64,000 bases of DNA from Drosophila pseudoobscura (lineage: Eukaryota; Arthropoda; Insecta; Diptera; Drosophilidae), in contig NC_046683.1 of assembly GCF_009870125.1 (NCBI RefSeq), forward strand, positions 59,039,869 through 59,103,868, read 5' to 3'. The notes below the pieces were generated by a model that worked only from the letters and a program-made list of their open reading frames with translations, had not been told where the DNA came from and searched no databases. Position 1 is the stretch's first letter. Every line of letters starts with the position of its first letter. Position numbers and translations under genes: made by a program. This document shows, piece after piece, positions 22,537-37,027 of the stretch.

Positions 22537-24494
22537 TAAGGGTTATCATTTTTATTTGCAGAGACTGAAAGATAGAGCCAAATGGCAGGGTCAACGGTAA
22601 AGCCGAAGCCAAAGCCAAAGCCAAAGAAATGTAATTAGCCCGTTAAACAAACAATCAGGCAAGGCAAAGGAGTCTCTCGCGAAAAAAACGGCACAAGAAA
22701 CATTAAAAGTAACCCAGAAATCTAATTACCGTGTGAGAGAAACAACAGCACACGGAGGGAGGGACAGAGAGAGAGAGGGAAAGGGGGAGACACCAAAATG
22801 GAGGCAAAAGAAAAACAAGGAAGAAGGAAGCAGGAAGCAGAGTCCATTGCGTGCCCAGGACTACCAGCGGCACACACGCAAAACAAAGAAAAACAACAAC
22901 AAATTACAGCGCAAAAAGAAGAACAAAAGGGGGCGTCGACTGTGTTGAACGATGACGAAATCGAGCTCCAAGGGGTGGGGGGGGTGGAGCCACCGCACGC
23001 CACAGATGACGTTGCCAGCCTGCCCCTTGTGGCAGCACAAAACACGAAAATAAATAATTAAAGTTCCTAAAACAAGATCCAATTGAACGGCGGAGGCGCT
23101 CTCCCGCGATCCAATGCTCTCCCCCCTCTCCCTCTCTCACCGCTGGGAAAACTAAGCCCTGGTTGAACGAGTGGCTGTGATTTTCAATGGGGCCATCCAT
23201 CCATCGATGTGCTCTCCAGTGGAAGCTCCCCATTAATAAACACCCACATGAATTCGAAACTGGAGCTGCTGCAATGTTTAAGAAGTGCTCAAACGAACGC
23301 CACTTCAGCTGCCACTCTCCCTCTGCCCCTCTCTCTCCCTGCAGTGCTCTGCCGGCGACAGACAGGGAGTAGCAACTCCCCCCTTGGTGTGCATTTTGAT
23401 GCTGACGGAAACACTAAAGCGTGCAAGTAACAGAACCCTCAATTGCTCGCGTCCTTGCTACTTGCAACACCCCAGAGCCGGCCCGCCCAGCCCCCTTTGG
23501 GGCACACAAACAACCGTAATTTTCGTCAACAATGACTCTCTCTTTGGCCAAGAAGAAACTTAATTGCAGGCTAAGCAGGCAACACAGAGGGGTAGAGGGG
23601 GAGGGAGAGAGGGACTGACTAAAGAAAGCGTGAATTATTAAAACAATATTTGTACGCGATTAGATGCCTCCGCCCCCGCCCCCGCCACCGCCCCCTCCCT
23701 GAGGAGGAACAGAAGCGGGCAGCAAATTACAACGCGACGGGAAAATGTCCGGGAAATGGCAATAGACGGGGCGCCAGGACGACGGCCGACGGGCGACAGC
23801 CGACATGAGGTGGCAACATTTACACGCCTTTGTGCCGGAGGAGAGACCGGCGACGTCAGCAGTTGCTGGCCGGGCTAAAAGGCCGCCAGTGACCAGTTAA
23901 GTGGAACCCAAAAGGCAGTCAAGTCGCGAGGAGCCACAGAAGCCACATGGCAACACAATGGAGGCATTAACGGTTGTATTTCAGCCACACGCAATTCCAG
24001 GGGATGTATGGAGCGGAATGAAAAAACAAACCCCCAACAAAGAGCTCATAAATTAGCAGCAGAAATGTTTGTGGAAATAATCTATAAGCTGAATGGATAT
24101 CCTGTTCCGGTTGATCCTGTTGAATCCACACACACACACAGTCCACTCCCTCTTCCGCTCCCTCTGCTCCCTCTCTCTCCTCGGATGAGCTCATCTGGAA
24201 GCTTCGTTCGGGTTCGTATTCGTGTTTGCTTTCCAAAATGGAAACTATTTATGGATCTGAATGGAATGCGGTTCCCGTATTATCTCTGTGTGTGTGGAAC
24301 CGGGAACCTGGAACTGTAGCTGGGAGTGCAGCAATTACTCAAAACGTAACCGAATCGAAATCTTGTGGCCACCGGCAGGCCATTTCTCTTGTGTCTCTCC
24401 GTCTCCCTCTCTCTCGCACACCCTCCAATTGGGTCAAGCGCGGCCTACCACACCAGAGTGGGGATTTCAACACTCGAGGTGTGTGGGAATAGGG

Positions 24495-24546
24495 GAGCGG
24501 AGTAGCGGAGGGGCGGAGTAGCGGGGGAGCGTAGTAGCGGAGGAGG
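24495..24546. repeat. Minisatellite of GGAGCGTAGTAGC-type units
   Basis: Four imperfect ~13-bp units containing GTAGCGGAGG or GTAGCGGGGG. Confidence 0.8.
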
Positions 24547-25043
24547 GTGCACTCCAACACACTGCCTGATAAGCCATTAAGACTCCACGCAGAACGCACA
24601 ACAGAAGCAGCAGCAAAGGCATCGGCATCGGCATCGGCCCAGGCATCGGCCGTGGCAGTAACGTCGACAGCTTATCGGACAAAATAAAATTTAAACGCTG
24701 GCGAGTCATTAGGTGACCCCAAAACCCAAAACCCAAGAAAAAACACAGAAATGTACAAATGAATATCGATAGGGCGGAGCAGCGTGTAAGTGGTGTAGAT
24801 GGTGGATGGGGCATGGGGCATGCCAGATGAGGGGGAGAGGGGGGGTGGCCCGCTTATCATGGTTTGCCTCCAGTTCGGGGACTAGAAATGGCTTCCAATG
24901 GAAATTGGAGATGGGAGATGTGAGAGCGCGATAGAAAGGACTGCTTGAGCCTCTCCTCATCGCTATCCTTCTGGGCTTCTGCTTCGTTTTTTGCAGGAGA
25001 GCAAAAGAGTGAGGGGCGAATAGAGGGTGAGGCACTACTGGCC

Positions 25044-25072
25044 CTCTCTCTCTCTCTCTCTCTCTCTCTCTA
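25044..25072. repeat. (CT)n microsatellite
   Basis: Uninterrupted CTCTCT run of about 28 bp, followed by TAGATCTAGA. Confidence 0.95.
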
Positions 25073-28000
25073 GATCTAGACTCTTCTTCCGAACTCACCC
25101 ACAGCCCAAAAATAAGGCCCCGAAAGAGAGCTCCTGGCGGAAGCCTCCTGGGTCTGACCTAAAGCTTGGCTAAAGTTCCATCATTAATGCTCTCTGCCAC
25201 TTCGACCTGTCCCCCAGTCTTGCCTGTGGTTTTTGTCTCTCCCTATCTGGGTTTTCCATCTCTAGTTCCCCCCCTGCCCCTGTAAGATATCGTCCATTAT
25301 ATCAACCAGGGCGTATTATCGACAAAAAAAAGTAATGTAACTGAACCTCTTTCCCCTCTCCCTCTACCTCTCGCAGTGCTCGCCATGTGGCCAGCATGCA
25401 CACGATCAACCCGGGGAAAAAGAGAGACAGAGAGAGCATGCCACGCTCTTCTTGCCTCCCCCCCTGCTTCTGCTGCCATTGCTCCTCCTCGTGTGAATTG
25501 CATTTGCATGCAAAAACACATGACATGCTCCACATTTGCGTGACATTTGTGACCAAGTCGGCTCTCGGGGCCCCCCCACCAAGTAAAAGTGTTACATGCA
25601 ACACACAGCCGCAACTGCAACAAAGGGTGTCCAAAAAAAAAAAAAAAATACCGAACAGAACAGAGCGGAGCGGAGCGGGGCAGAGCAAAGCAGAGGCGTA
25701 GGCCAAAGAGAAACGAAATGAGGCTGCAAAGCCTTTTTGCCTTTTATATCGCCTTCCATTGCATTTTTTGGCGCAGTGGCAGGGGAGGAGGGAAGGAGGG
25801 AAGGAGGGACTGCAGCAGTAGGAAATTGGGGCAAAAGTGCACCGACAAAAGCGAAGAGACCAGGCAGCGGGCCGGGGGTGGGGGAGGGGAGGCATTATCA
25901 GGGGAGCAAGCAGAGGCCAAATGTCATTAAAGCCCCACTAATTGAAAGGGGGGGGTGGAACAGAGGGGCTAGAGTCGAGGTAGGAGAGGGACGAGAGGGG
26001 GGGGGGGGGAGTGAAGAGAATTGATTATAATTCGAAATTGGCCTAAATATGCAATTAAATGGCCATAAAAATTATACACAAATTCCCCTGGAATTCTCTT
26101 CCACAAGAGAGGGCGAAGGGGAGGGTGCGGGGGAGGGGAAGAGCGGGCAGGCAACAACAACCATTAAGGGGGTGGCGAAAGCAACAACAATTTCTGATTT
26201 GAATAAATGGAATACTTTCCAACAGTTGGCAAATTTTAACACATTTTCCAAACGGAAATTTCACCAACATCCGACTTTGAGTATTTAATTTCCTTACTTC
26301 AGGGATGCAGCCGGAGCCGGAGTCGGAGCTGGAGCTGGGGCAGGAGCACCACCCTGCCCCCTCCCAGGGGAGACTGATGTCATTTCTGTGTACGTGCGGC
26401 GACAGTGGCAGACACAACCGAAGGAGGCACGGCCAGGAGCTGGAGACAGACAGCAGACATTGGCAGACACTTGGGGGGTGGAGGTGGGGGGGGGGACTCC
26501 CAGTCGGGTAACGGTAACACAACATAACAGAAATAGAGAAACATCGCCCACAAAAGGTTGACAACGCGACAAAGTGCCACCCACCCACCAGAAACCACCC
26601 GCCACCCACCACCCACCACCCACCACACAGGTATGTGCACATAAGGGTGGAGGGGGGGTGGTGGGGGGGTGGGCACATCCTGCAACACTCCAAGAGCAGC
26701 AACAACCCCCGCATTTGCATATGCGACAGAAATTATGAATGAAACGAGAGATAGCCACCAGAAGACGAGAAAGAAAGAAGAACAGCAAGAAAGCAGGCAA
26801 AAGGGACAAGAGAAAAGGGGCAAAAGAGAACGAGTGGGTGGCGAAAGCCTTCGACGATAATTCGACTGTAAAATACCCATCGAGAATGCCACAAAAGTCT
26901 TTCAAAATAGCCTCAAAAATACACCAAATATCCTAAAGGATCCTGCCTCCTCCTTTGCCGCTAGCATATCTTTAATAATGTCCTACAAAATATCCTCAAA
27001 ATTCTATTAAAGGTAGCCCCAAAAGGTTTCTAAAAACCCGCCTTAAAAAGTGTTTTCTTCTAAAAAGTCCTGTATAAAATTCTGGATTTCTTCATTACGG
27101 CTGGAAATACTCGTCCCATCGGTGGTATTTTTTGTGGTTCGCTAGATAACGGCACTGTCCACCAGTCCCCCCAATGCTCAGAGTTCTATTGTAGAAGAAT
27201 TTTCAATATCTTCCTGCTGGCTCTACCCATTGCTACCATTTTGTGGGGATCGTTGGACAATGGCAACGTTGGCAGATCCTCCAGTTCTCTAATTATATCT
27301 ACTTTCCCCGACTGGGCCCGCACTCGAGAGCATTGACTGTACGTAGCCTCTCTCGCATGTTTTATACAGACACAAGTCTGGCTTTGAAACTCTTTCTCTC
27401 ATTAGCAACTGTAGCTGCCGCTTTTAGTTCTTAGTTTTCTGCAGAGAGAGAATGGGGGGGGGGGATGGGGGAGGTATGGAGGCCGCAACAAAGTTTGCCA
27501 CAAAGTTATAATGCTCTCATTAGGCCCGAGGAATAGGCAAGGACAGGGATTGAGAGCCCGGGTCTTAGGGGTGGACTGTGTGGCAGTCTCTTTTTCTCCT
27601 TTTCTCCTTTTCTCCTTCTGGCTTGACAACTTGAAATGCAGCAGCAGCCAGTGGCAGGGGCAAACAAAAACAATGCAGCTCAGTTTTAAAAGATTAAAAA
27701 ATTGTATGATGAGGCGGCAGGCGGCATGGGGCAAGCGGCATGCGGCATGCGGCATGCGGCAGGACCCTATGACAGGATGCAGTCTGGGGGCATGAAACTT
27801 TTTAGCACTTTTATTGCAGTTGCTGCCGCCTGCCACAACTCTTGCCCCAACACCCAACGCAGAGGCTCGAGACGGGTACAAATTGTCAGGTTCTTGACGA
27901 GGCAGGCAGCAGAGAGCTCTCTCTCTGATGATGATGATGATGTTGCAGTTGCATCTCCTCGGTCCCGAGTGCAGACATAAACAACAATTTAAGGGAAAAC

Positions 28001-31000
28001 AATAAACAACGATTCCGTGCAGCCGCAATCCGGGAATGCAACTTGCCACAGCCTGTATCTATCGTCTATGTTTAGCTTCTCAGATGATGTCTCTGCCCCT
28101 GCCCCCCGCCCCTGCCCCCCTCTCGGCTGCCGCTGCACTTGAACGAAATTAAACTACTCATTTAAGTTGTGATTACCCGTTGCGTTGCCTCAAGTGGCAG
28201 CCAGCCAAAGTGTGCTTATCAACACCACAAGCGAGGGGCGGCAGGGTGGGCGTGCGGCCAGAGTGCAAGTTTAAACAAATATTTTATAGAGCATACATGA
28301 TGGCTGTTGCAGCGGCAGCATCAGAGAGAGGCTCCACCTCCTCCGCTGGGGCACGAATATGCTGGCGTATGTGCGGGTGCGGGTGTGGCAAGAGGCGTCT
28401 GGGGCAGGCTTGACATAGTTTCAAGCGGGGCGCTTAGCTCTGCAGTTATCTGAAACACAAACAGACGCACACGGCAGCCCAGGAGAGGACACACGGAGTG
28501 CAGGTGAAGTTGATTTATGCAACAGCTTGCAACAGGGCAACCGATTTGTGCACTGCAAGAAATTCCCCCATTCAAATTTTGAACAATTTCATGGAAATAA
28601 AAGCTCTCCTTGAGAGTCGCGGAACACGTGCCGCAACATCAGGATACCAGATACCTTTTTTCACACTAAGAAAACTATCATAGGAGGCGTCTCACTGGGA
28701 GAGAGAGAAGGCGAGTGGTGCTTCTGGCTCTTTAGCCTTCCAGTTGCAGTCCCTAATCCGGTTAATCCTTCATCCCATCGCTCGGAAGGTCCTCTCCCAC
28801 CTCTCTTTGTGGCATCCTGTCCCGAAATATTCGCTACTTTTTTATCTCAGTGCTCATGCCACAGTTTTTCCCCCGAGGAGCATAATTTTATAAACTTAAG
28901 GCTTTTACACCTATTAAAATGAAAGACTGTGTGCCACATGGCTATAGGTGTGTGTCTGTGTGTGTGTGCTCGTGCCACTCAAAAAACTAGCAGCGCAAAA
29001 TTGCATTTTATCCCACAACGAGGTCAAACGAGGAAGATGCGATGCGATGCCATGCCATGCCATGCCGGACCGGACCGGACCGATCCTCTCTCTGCGACGC
29101 TGCCGCTGCCGTTGCTGCCGTTGCAATTTCATTAAATTTTCATCAACATTTCATGCTGCAGCTTGCAGCCGTTACGTTGCACTTATGTGCAGCTATTTTA
29201 TGCATGAAACCAAATAACGATGCAACCCCCTCCCCCACCCCCCGCCAACTCCTTGCGGCAGCAGCATTCTGGGGGCTTCCCCCTGGAGGGGAGCCAGCAG
29301 CACCAGCAGCAGTGGCAGTGCCAGTGCCAGTGGCAGCTCCATTACTTCATTAATAGCCAAAAAGGCAGAAAAAAAACAACGAGAAATTGGCTGCCGGCCA
29401 CGCCCCACTGGTACTGGTACAGTGAAGCCCGTACTGAGAGGAACAACAAGAAAAACAAAAAACAAAAAACAAAAAATATAATCCCCCATAATTTCATGGG
29501 AACAGCCGCTTAACCTTCTCGCCTTACCCGTCGGCGCTCTTGGCCCTTGCGCCTCATGCCGCATGCCTCATGGCTCATGCCCCATGCGTTCGTTCGTTCC
29601 CGTGTAATTAGTCATGAAATCGGAGACGCCAGACGTGCCGAGGGTTTGGTCTAGGCGGCATTGAAGGGTTGCCTCTCCACTGGCCCCCACAGCCCACATC
29701 CACACCTTCACAACATGTCGCGTGTGTCACATCCACTCCCCACTCCCCACTCGTACTCCCTCCTCCTCCTGGCAGGGGCAGCAGGGGGCACCAGGTGATT
29801 CGAACACGTTCCGACATGAGACAACAAAAGAGTTGAGCGCGAGAGAGGAATGCATCGATGCGGCTCGCGCGTCTTGGCCTCTGGCAATGCATCACTGGCT
29901 TGGCTTTGCCCCTGCCCCTGCCCCTGCCCCCCTTCCCCTTCCTCATCCTTCCACGCAAAGCCGGACTTGGCAAGGTAATTCAATTCATCTCAGAGAAATC
30001 CGTCAGCGTTCAAGACCCAACAAAGTGGATTTTCGAGGATTGGGCAATAAAAAAGTGTGTCTGTTTCTATTAGTTGAAGGATTGTCCATAAATGGCAGAC
30101 CACCAGGCGAGGCAGAAGACAACGGCGGGGGTTTTTAACCATTCCAATTGGTTTGAAGGCAAGGCTATAGGGAGGCAACCCCTAGATGATGGAGAAAGGA
30201 CCCAGAAATTGGTTTTCTTTCAAAAAACACAACCACTTTTTTCTTAGTTGGGAATTTTACAAAGGAAAACCTAGGAAGATTGAGTCTATATTTTGTATAA
30301 AGCAAACTAAAAACTATACAACATTTATTTGTAAACAAATATTCCATATTTCAAGTGATTTTTAGTTAAAAACCTGGAGATTAAGTATTTCCCAATGATT
30401 TCCAGTGATTTTTGTACAATAAAAACTCAATATCTGATCTGTTGATCGATTCGGGGTCTGTGTTTTTCTTTATGTTTCCCGTTTCGCGGTTTCCATTCTT
30501 CCATTGAATGTAGTTTTAGATCTTTTTACAACCATTTAGCAACATGTGAAAAGTTATCATGCAAAGCGGCTAATACTTTGGACTCTCGGGTGGCTCCACA
30601 AGACCTCAATAGTAGGTAGGCCTACGGTTTTCATTTTCTGGCCCAAAAAGCACAACCAACTTTTGCGCGTTTTAGAAACTGGACCTAACTCAACTCTCGA
30701 CGGAGTGAGAGGGGCCGAGGGGGGACCGAGGGGGGCTGTCCAGAGGGGCTTGGTACGGCGATTGGGCAAGTGCCGAAAAACTCGTTTTGGACTCCACTTC
30801 AAGAACTGGAGCAAACGGCTGCTGCCGCTGTTGCTGCCGCTGCTGCTGTCCCTCTCCTGGGGCCACTCTCCCCCCCAGACCCCCCCTCCCGCCGCCCAGC
30901 ATCTCTTGTGCTGTGGGCAGGTTTATTTTTTTTGTTGGAATTGAGCACAGATGTTGGACGAACAAAAAAAAAAGAAAGAAAAAAGAACAAGCAGCACATT

Positions 31001-31555
31001 TTCGCGTTTTATCTTTGAGTGCAAGCGATGGCTGTGGAGGGGAGACAGAGGGGGGAGTGGGGGAGAGAGAGGGAAGCAATAGATATCTCCTGAGAGAAGG
31101 AAGAACGGGGGTACACTGGGCATAGATTGCTGCCGGCAGGGGGTGGAGGGAAGAAGGAAGAAAAGGAAACAAGACAAAGAACGAGAAACGAAGAAATAGA
31201 CTCTTTTTTTTTGGCAGAGAAAGAGACGCAACGATGAATGCAAAAAAGATTAAGGCTAACAGACACCAGCAGATGCCACCTACCTCTGGCCCTGCTCCAC
31301 CCCCCGCCGCCCCCCACAGGAGCCCTTTCTACCCAAAAGTGGAGCAAGTTCAAAAACGCCTGCAGCGGACACACACCCAGGCGACATATGACAAAAAGTT
31401 GGCAGTATCAAAGAGTATCCCCAAAAAAAAAAGAGGAAAAACCCAGTCCAAAAAAAAAAAGAAGGAAAAAACACAAAACTGAAATTGGGAAATATTCCCA
31501 TTTCCATTTCCATTAGTCCCCATTTTCATTTGTGCTTGTCTCTGTGTATGTGTAT

Positions 31556-31578
31556 GTGTGTGTGTGTGTGTGTGTGTT
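31556..31578. repeat. (TG)n microsatellite
   Basis: About 10 uninterrupted TG units flanked by imperfect TG/TTG units. Confidence 0.9.
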
Positions 31579-32009
31579 GTGTGTTGTGTGTGTGTCCTCC
31601 CTCTCACCTTTGATTCGTTTAGAGCTGGTTATCGCCGTCACCTGCAACGAGATAAAGAGACAAAGCGACAAATTTGTCAATTATATGATTTCGCTTACAG
31701 AGAGAACTACTTGAAAATGCAATTAGTGGATACGGATATGGACATTACGTGGTTTAGTGTGGGATACAAAACTGAACAGTTTCCAGACCTGTGTACGGCT
31801 TTGGAATTGGGAAACTTTTGCTTTCTTGATTTCTGCAGTAATTCCCAAGCAATCGATTTTAGTGGATATTTTGGAGATGTGTTAGCCACTCTCTTGGGGC
31901 TTTTTAGCTCTTGTTTGGGGCAAGGAACCAGCCTCGATCTTTCGAGGGGTCTCCACTGTGGGGCTGCATGGCAATGGCTGATTCTAGTAGCCAGAACTTC
32001 CCCGAGTAG

Positions 32010-32030
32010 CCCCCCCCCCCCCCCCCCCCC
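32010..32030. repeat. C21 homopolymer
   Basis: Twenty-one consecutive cytosines. It could form G-quadruplex/i-motif structure and its length is prone to sequencing error. Confidence 0.9.
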
Positions 32031-32833
32031 TCCATATTTAGATAAAATACTCGCATATGTACATTTATGACTCTTGGTAGAGAGGCCTCCACCCCTTCCT
32101 CTGCCCCTGCCCCTGCCCCCTGCCCAGGCACATTTTCACATCCGCATCAGAGGGGCTCTCCTCTGTCGCTTATCAGCTGACGCTGCTGTCTGTCTGACTG
32201 ACTGATGGACTGACGGACGGACAAATGGACACACGGAGGGATAGACCGCTTAAAGCGCAAACAAAGAGAGCAAATAGAAGCCAAAAGAGGAGCAATAAAA
32301 TGTAATAATAATAGCAACAACAAAATCAAGGGGCAAATGACGCTGACGGCGACGCGGCGCAAATATTGATTTTCATGTGTGAATGTGTGTGAGAGAGAGA
32401 CAGAGAGAGACAGAGAGCGAGAGCCAGCAGCAACTTCATTTGGATATGTACGTATGTATGTATGTATGTATGCGTTAGCGACATCAGCAGACGAAGCATA
32501 AACCAAAACAAACCGCCCAAAGAGAGCATCAAAGCGAGAGAGATAGAGCGAGAGCGGGCGAGAGAGCGGGCGCGGGAGCGGGAGACAGCGACAGATGCAA
32601 AGGGAGAGCACGACGACCGACCCAGACCCTGGAGCTCTGTTTGTGCCTAGACCACGCTTAAGATAAGTATTTCAAACACGTTGAAACAATTGCCAGGCCA
32701 GAGCCAGAGCCCGAGCGACAAACGACAATAAAGAAGACGACGCGTTAAAACAAGACACGACACAAGACAAAGCAAAGCAAAGCAAAGCAGAGAGAAAAGG
32801 AATCAAGCAAATTATTTGCAAAAGGCAGGAGCC

Positions 32834-32910
32834 TCTGCCGCTGCCGCTGCCCTCTGCCGCTGCCTCTGCCGCTGCCCTCTGCCGCTAGCCTCTGCCGCTG
32901 CCTCTGCCAA
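32834..32910. repeat. CTCTGCCGCTGC minisatellite
   Basis: Repeated CCTCTGCCGCTGC units of 12-16 bp with interruptions. Confidence 0.85.
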
Positions 32911-33256
32911 GCTTCCTTTTGTCAGGCGCTCTCCCCTCGGCTTTCAGCCTTTTTTATTTTTTTTTCTTCACGTGACCTGCTTACAAAGTCACAGGGAACG
33001 TCTCAGGATGTGTGTGCGTGTGTGTGTGAAGGAGAGGAGGAGAGAGTGAGGAGTGCGACAGCATGACCCTAAGTCGTTAGAGCAGATGCATCACTTTCGG
33101 TTTCCGTCAGCTGGCCCGCCGCTGCTCTCTCTTCAGTCGCGCCCCCCCCCACCCCCCTCCCCCCCTTTGAAGAGTGTACGCCCCACATAACAATTTTGAA
33201 GGGTCTCTCTGCGCTCCTCTCGTGTTTATTTTAGATCGAGTACTTTCAGATAGCAA

Positions 33257-33292
33257 AAGAGAGAGAGAGAGAGCGAGAGAGAGAGAGAGAGC
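33257..33292. repeat. GA-rich tract
   Basis: A (GA)n run with one GC interruption, about 35 bp. Confidence 0.85.
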
Positions 33293-34667
33293 AGGCGTCA
33301 TATGGCCACGGCTGTGGAGACAAATATTTGGCGACTGAATGTCGAGAATGTTTGATGGGAAAATATCATCGAGTGCAAACAGATTGAAAGATTGAAAGAG
33401 CGGATAGAAAGAGCAGTCCGTATCTATAAAGTTGTTCCAACTTTTCCAATCATGACTCAGGATTGGCTTTCTAGAGAAAACACCCTCAAGATCGAATGAA
33501 TATTGCCCAACACTAAACATATATAGTGTTGGTTAGGCTTTTATCAAATTAATTTGCACTGAAATTCAAAGCAAAGCTGCGAATCTGATGAATATAATTT
33601 AGTATTTTTTTCAAATAAAACACAAAAATTGAAATTTAGTAGAACGCAATTTCCTCTAGAGATACTGCCATTCCAATTACCATTTGTTCAGTTTTCCTGT
33701 CGTGGCATCATATCATTTCCAGAGCAAACACTCCGCCACACAAATGGAACCCAAACAGATCTCAAGTGCTGTCCAGATAAAGAGACGCGGCCGCTGTCGC
33801 CCCCAGTCGGCGGCGGGGTCTCAAGAGCCCCGTTACAAGGCGGCAACAAGAACAGGCAAAAAAAAACTACTAATAAAACACCAACTATTCAGCGGGCTTG
33901 TCCGTCGATCCTTGAGCCCCCACCCAGCCGCCCCCGGAACGAATCTCCAGCCCCATAAACCATAAACAACAACAAATGTGCAGCATGTTTAGCAATTTAT
34001 GTGGCACAGTGGCAGACACGAGGCAGAAGCGGACGAGGCAGACATGCAATGTGAATAGTTTTCTGGTTGTACAGCTGCCTTCTGCCTCCTGCCTCCTGCC
34101 ACTGCCACACAATCGATGTGCAAATGTGGGAAAATATTTTCTTGAAAATATTCGAAAATTATCTTTGCCACAAAATAAATTGCAATTTACGGAAACTATT
34201 TGAGGAAATGCCACAAAATTGAAGATTGATTCATTCCATAGGAAAAACAAGAGAGAGCGAGAGAGAGAGAGAAATGCAAGAGGTGTTTTTCCTGTTTGTT
34301 GTTTGTCAAACAATTATCTGTTTAGGCTTTTCCCTCCAGGAAAATGGCACACAAAATGCCCCACCCCGCCCCACCCCGCCCCGCCCCATTAGCCGCCTCT
34401 GGTCGTGACAAAAGCATATATTGATTTGGAAAATCTATGTCAAATTGATTACAGAGAGATCCCCCCTCCCACGGCCAACAAATTGGAACAACAATAATCA
34501 GCAAAGTGCAATGAGCCCCAGGAAGTGGGGGGAGGGGGGAGGGGGGAGGCGCTTGTCTTCAATTCGATTTAGTTTCGGCTTCTGCTGTGTGTTCAACTGC
34601 CTCAAGTGGAGTCCCCACTGCAATGCCACTCGAGACAAAAGCATGCAACGCAGCAATGCAGCAAATG

Positions 34668-34706
34668 GAGACGGGAGACAGGAGACGGGAGACGGGAGAC
34701 GGGAGT
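34668..34706. repeat. (GGGAGAC)n minisatellite
   Basis: Five 7-bp units, one with A for G. A (GGAC)n run of similar character is at about 34,771-34,793. Confidence 0.85.
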
Positions 34707-36952
34707 GCACTTCTGGGACTGAGATTTCGCTATCGGAGCAATCACAGCGTGACATTTACTCACAAGAGCTGGACGGACGGACGGACGGACGGACACAGTC
34801 AATTGAAGCGCTACTGCAAAAAAAAAACAAACACAACTCTTTTTGCGACAAATTACACAGCAGACAAAGCTCCCCCTCCCCCTCTCCCTCTCTAGGGGGC
34901 GGGGGACACCGACTGGTGGCAGCAAGATAGATTGTGGCTAAAGAAGATGTACGTTTAAGATACAAATCCCCTCCCACCGCCAAAGGCAGAACTACACATA
35001 ATATTCCCAGAAATTCCCATGGAAACTACGGCAGAGCTCCCCTCTTTCACCGTCTGTGTGGCCCTCATGGGGAGCTCCCTTTCTCCCCCACAAAGCGCAT
35101 TCGTATAACTCAAGACCCGTCCAGAGAGACCTACATGTGAACGATGAGCATTGCATGTCTGAGGCTCTGGGGCTCTGGGGCTCTGAGGCTCTGATGGCAT
35201 CTCAGGTTCTCTGGGGGCGATGATATACAACCAATTTATCACGTATTTGTCACGAGGAATTCACGTGTTGGATATAGAACCGAGAATAAACGACAAACTT
35301 TATGAATGGGTGGGAAAGGAATGAAGGTTTTCGGCACGATAATCATTTGGCTATTATTAAATGTCACAAACTTGCCACAAAAGTTCAACATTAAGTGATT
35401 TTTGTATGGGTTTTTCAGTAGAAAAAAAACCCCAACTTTTCCACAGCCATTCATCACATTTAGAACTTGAAAATTCCTAGCAGTTGTCGCTAATTATAAA
35501 TGTTAGTGCCGCCGGCAAGGGGCATCTCTGACTAAGTTTCTGTTGCTGGCTACAGAGTGGCCTTCTAATGTCTTAACAGATGCGGAAGAAGAAGTTACAG
35601 AAGCACATCTTGGGGTTGGAGTGAGAGCATTTAAGGGTTGCACACACCAACATACACCAACATACACTCCTGGCTTAACTTTTTAATTTCATTTGAAGGT
35701 TTCGAGTGCCTGTTTGTCTATGACTTTCATCTCTCCCTCTCCCCCTTCACCGCCGTCCATGGAAAATGTGAAGTTTTGTCAAGTTCCTCAAGCGTTGGGG
35801 GAATTACCCAGAGAGAGCTAGGGCTAAAGCTAGAGCCAGGCAGCAGAAAAGGGTAGGAAATTCCTTTACATCGGTTTCAACTCCATCTTCCTGGTTGTGG
35901 GTCCTGGGAAATCCCTCCCATGACAGCTATTGCGGCTCCGGGGTTTGTGTGCTCCACTTTCGTGTTTATATTTATCTGGTTTCCTCCCCCCCTCCCCGCA
36001 TCTCTTGGCAGCTCTCCCTCGCTCATCCTGCCTCTAACCATTTTCACATCCTCCTGCGGCACATTCACACCTTGTCGGGGGGGAGGGGGAGGGGGAGGCA
36101 AGGGCTGTATCTACACATCTCTCTCTCCATCTCTCTCTCTCTGGGGTTCAATGTACGGAAATTTCATTTGAATATTAGCCTGAATATCCTTTGCAGAGAT
36201 TGCATTTGGAAATCGATTTGCCATTTTGTTGCCACTGTCACAGGCCATAACCAGATTTCTCCACCTCCACCCTCTACCCTCTCTTTCTCCCTTCCCCCCC
36301 CACCGTTTGAGCCAAAACTTTCTGCCAAAATCCAATATCAGCGCAACAGTCCGCACAGCACATCCCACTGTCTGTGTTTATTGGCCCTCTTTTTCCACTT
36401 TTTCTCTATAAATATTTCTCTCATTTTTTTGTTGTTGTTTTTTTGGCAGGGATTAGCCAAACTTTACTTTACCATTAAAAGGCGAAACTTCAACTCGATT
36501 TTCTTGTTGTTTCTGCGGGCGTTTTTCCTCATGGATGGGATGATAGTTCCAGCAGCTGAGAGTTGGATCTACTAGTTTTATTAGTTTTTGCCACGCTTTT
36601 CGTATTTATTTGCAAGAAAATTACAGCAGAGCAGAGCAGCGCAGCGCAGAGCAGGGAGAGAGCTTTTCGCCTCATAAACTTTTATTGTCCCTGATCCTTG
36701 TAATTAAAAAGTTTTCATTAAGTCGGCAAAAAGCAAAAAGGAAGAGATATATATTCTACTTTGGGGCTTGGTCGTCTTTCTATAAGTTGGGGCACGAACT
36801 GGGTCGCTGGTTGCAGACTTGCTGCAGCTGCAGTAAGCCTGTATGATGTTTACTTCAAGTTCCTGCTGACCGACAGGGGGGGGACAGTGTGGGGGCAACT
36901 GCTCCATTCGTTGGAGTAGTTTTTATGTGCACGAAAGAAACCGTAGTTAAGC

Positions 36953-37027
36953 ACTGCTTGCCGCTTGAACTGCTTGCCAATTGACTGCCATACAGGCTTT
37001 GCTACTCACTGCTTTCTGCACTGCTTG
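36953..37027. promoter_or_regulatory. Second cluster of ACTGCTTG motifs
   Basis: Exact ACTGCTTG at 36953, 36969 and 37020 within 75 bp, with a near-match ACTGCTTT at about 37008. Function unknown. Confidence 0.35.

Noticed and set aside
26055..26905. Overlapping minus-strand ORFs of 170-221 codons
   Set aside because: All three frames are open because of CCACCC/CCCCC-rich simple sequence; no conserved domain.
27402..28049. 215-codon minus-strand ORF with Cys/His content
   Set aside because: Composition is driven by GGCATGC and CTCTTTTC repeats; no domain and no splice logic.
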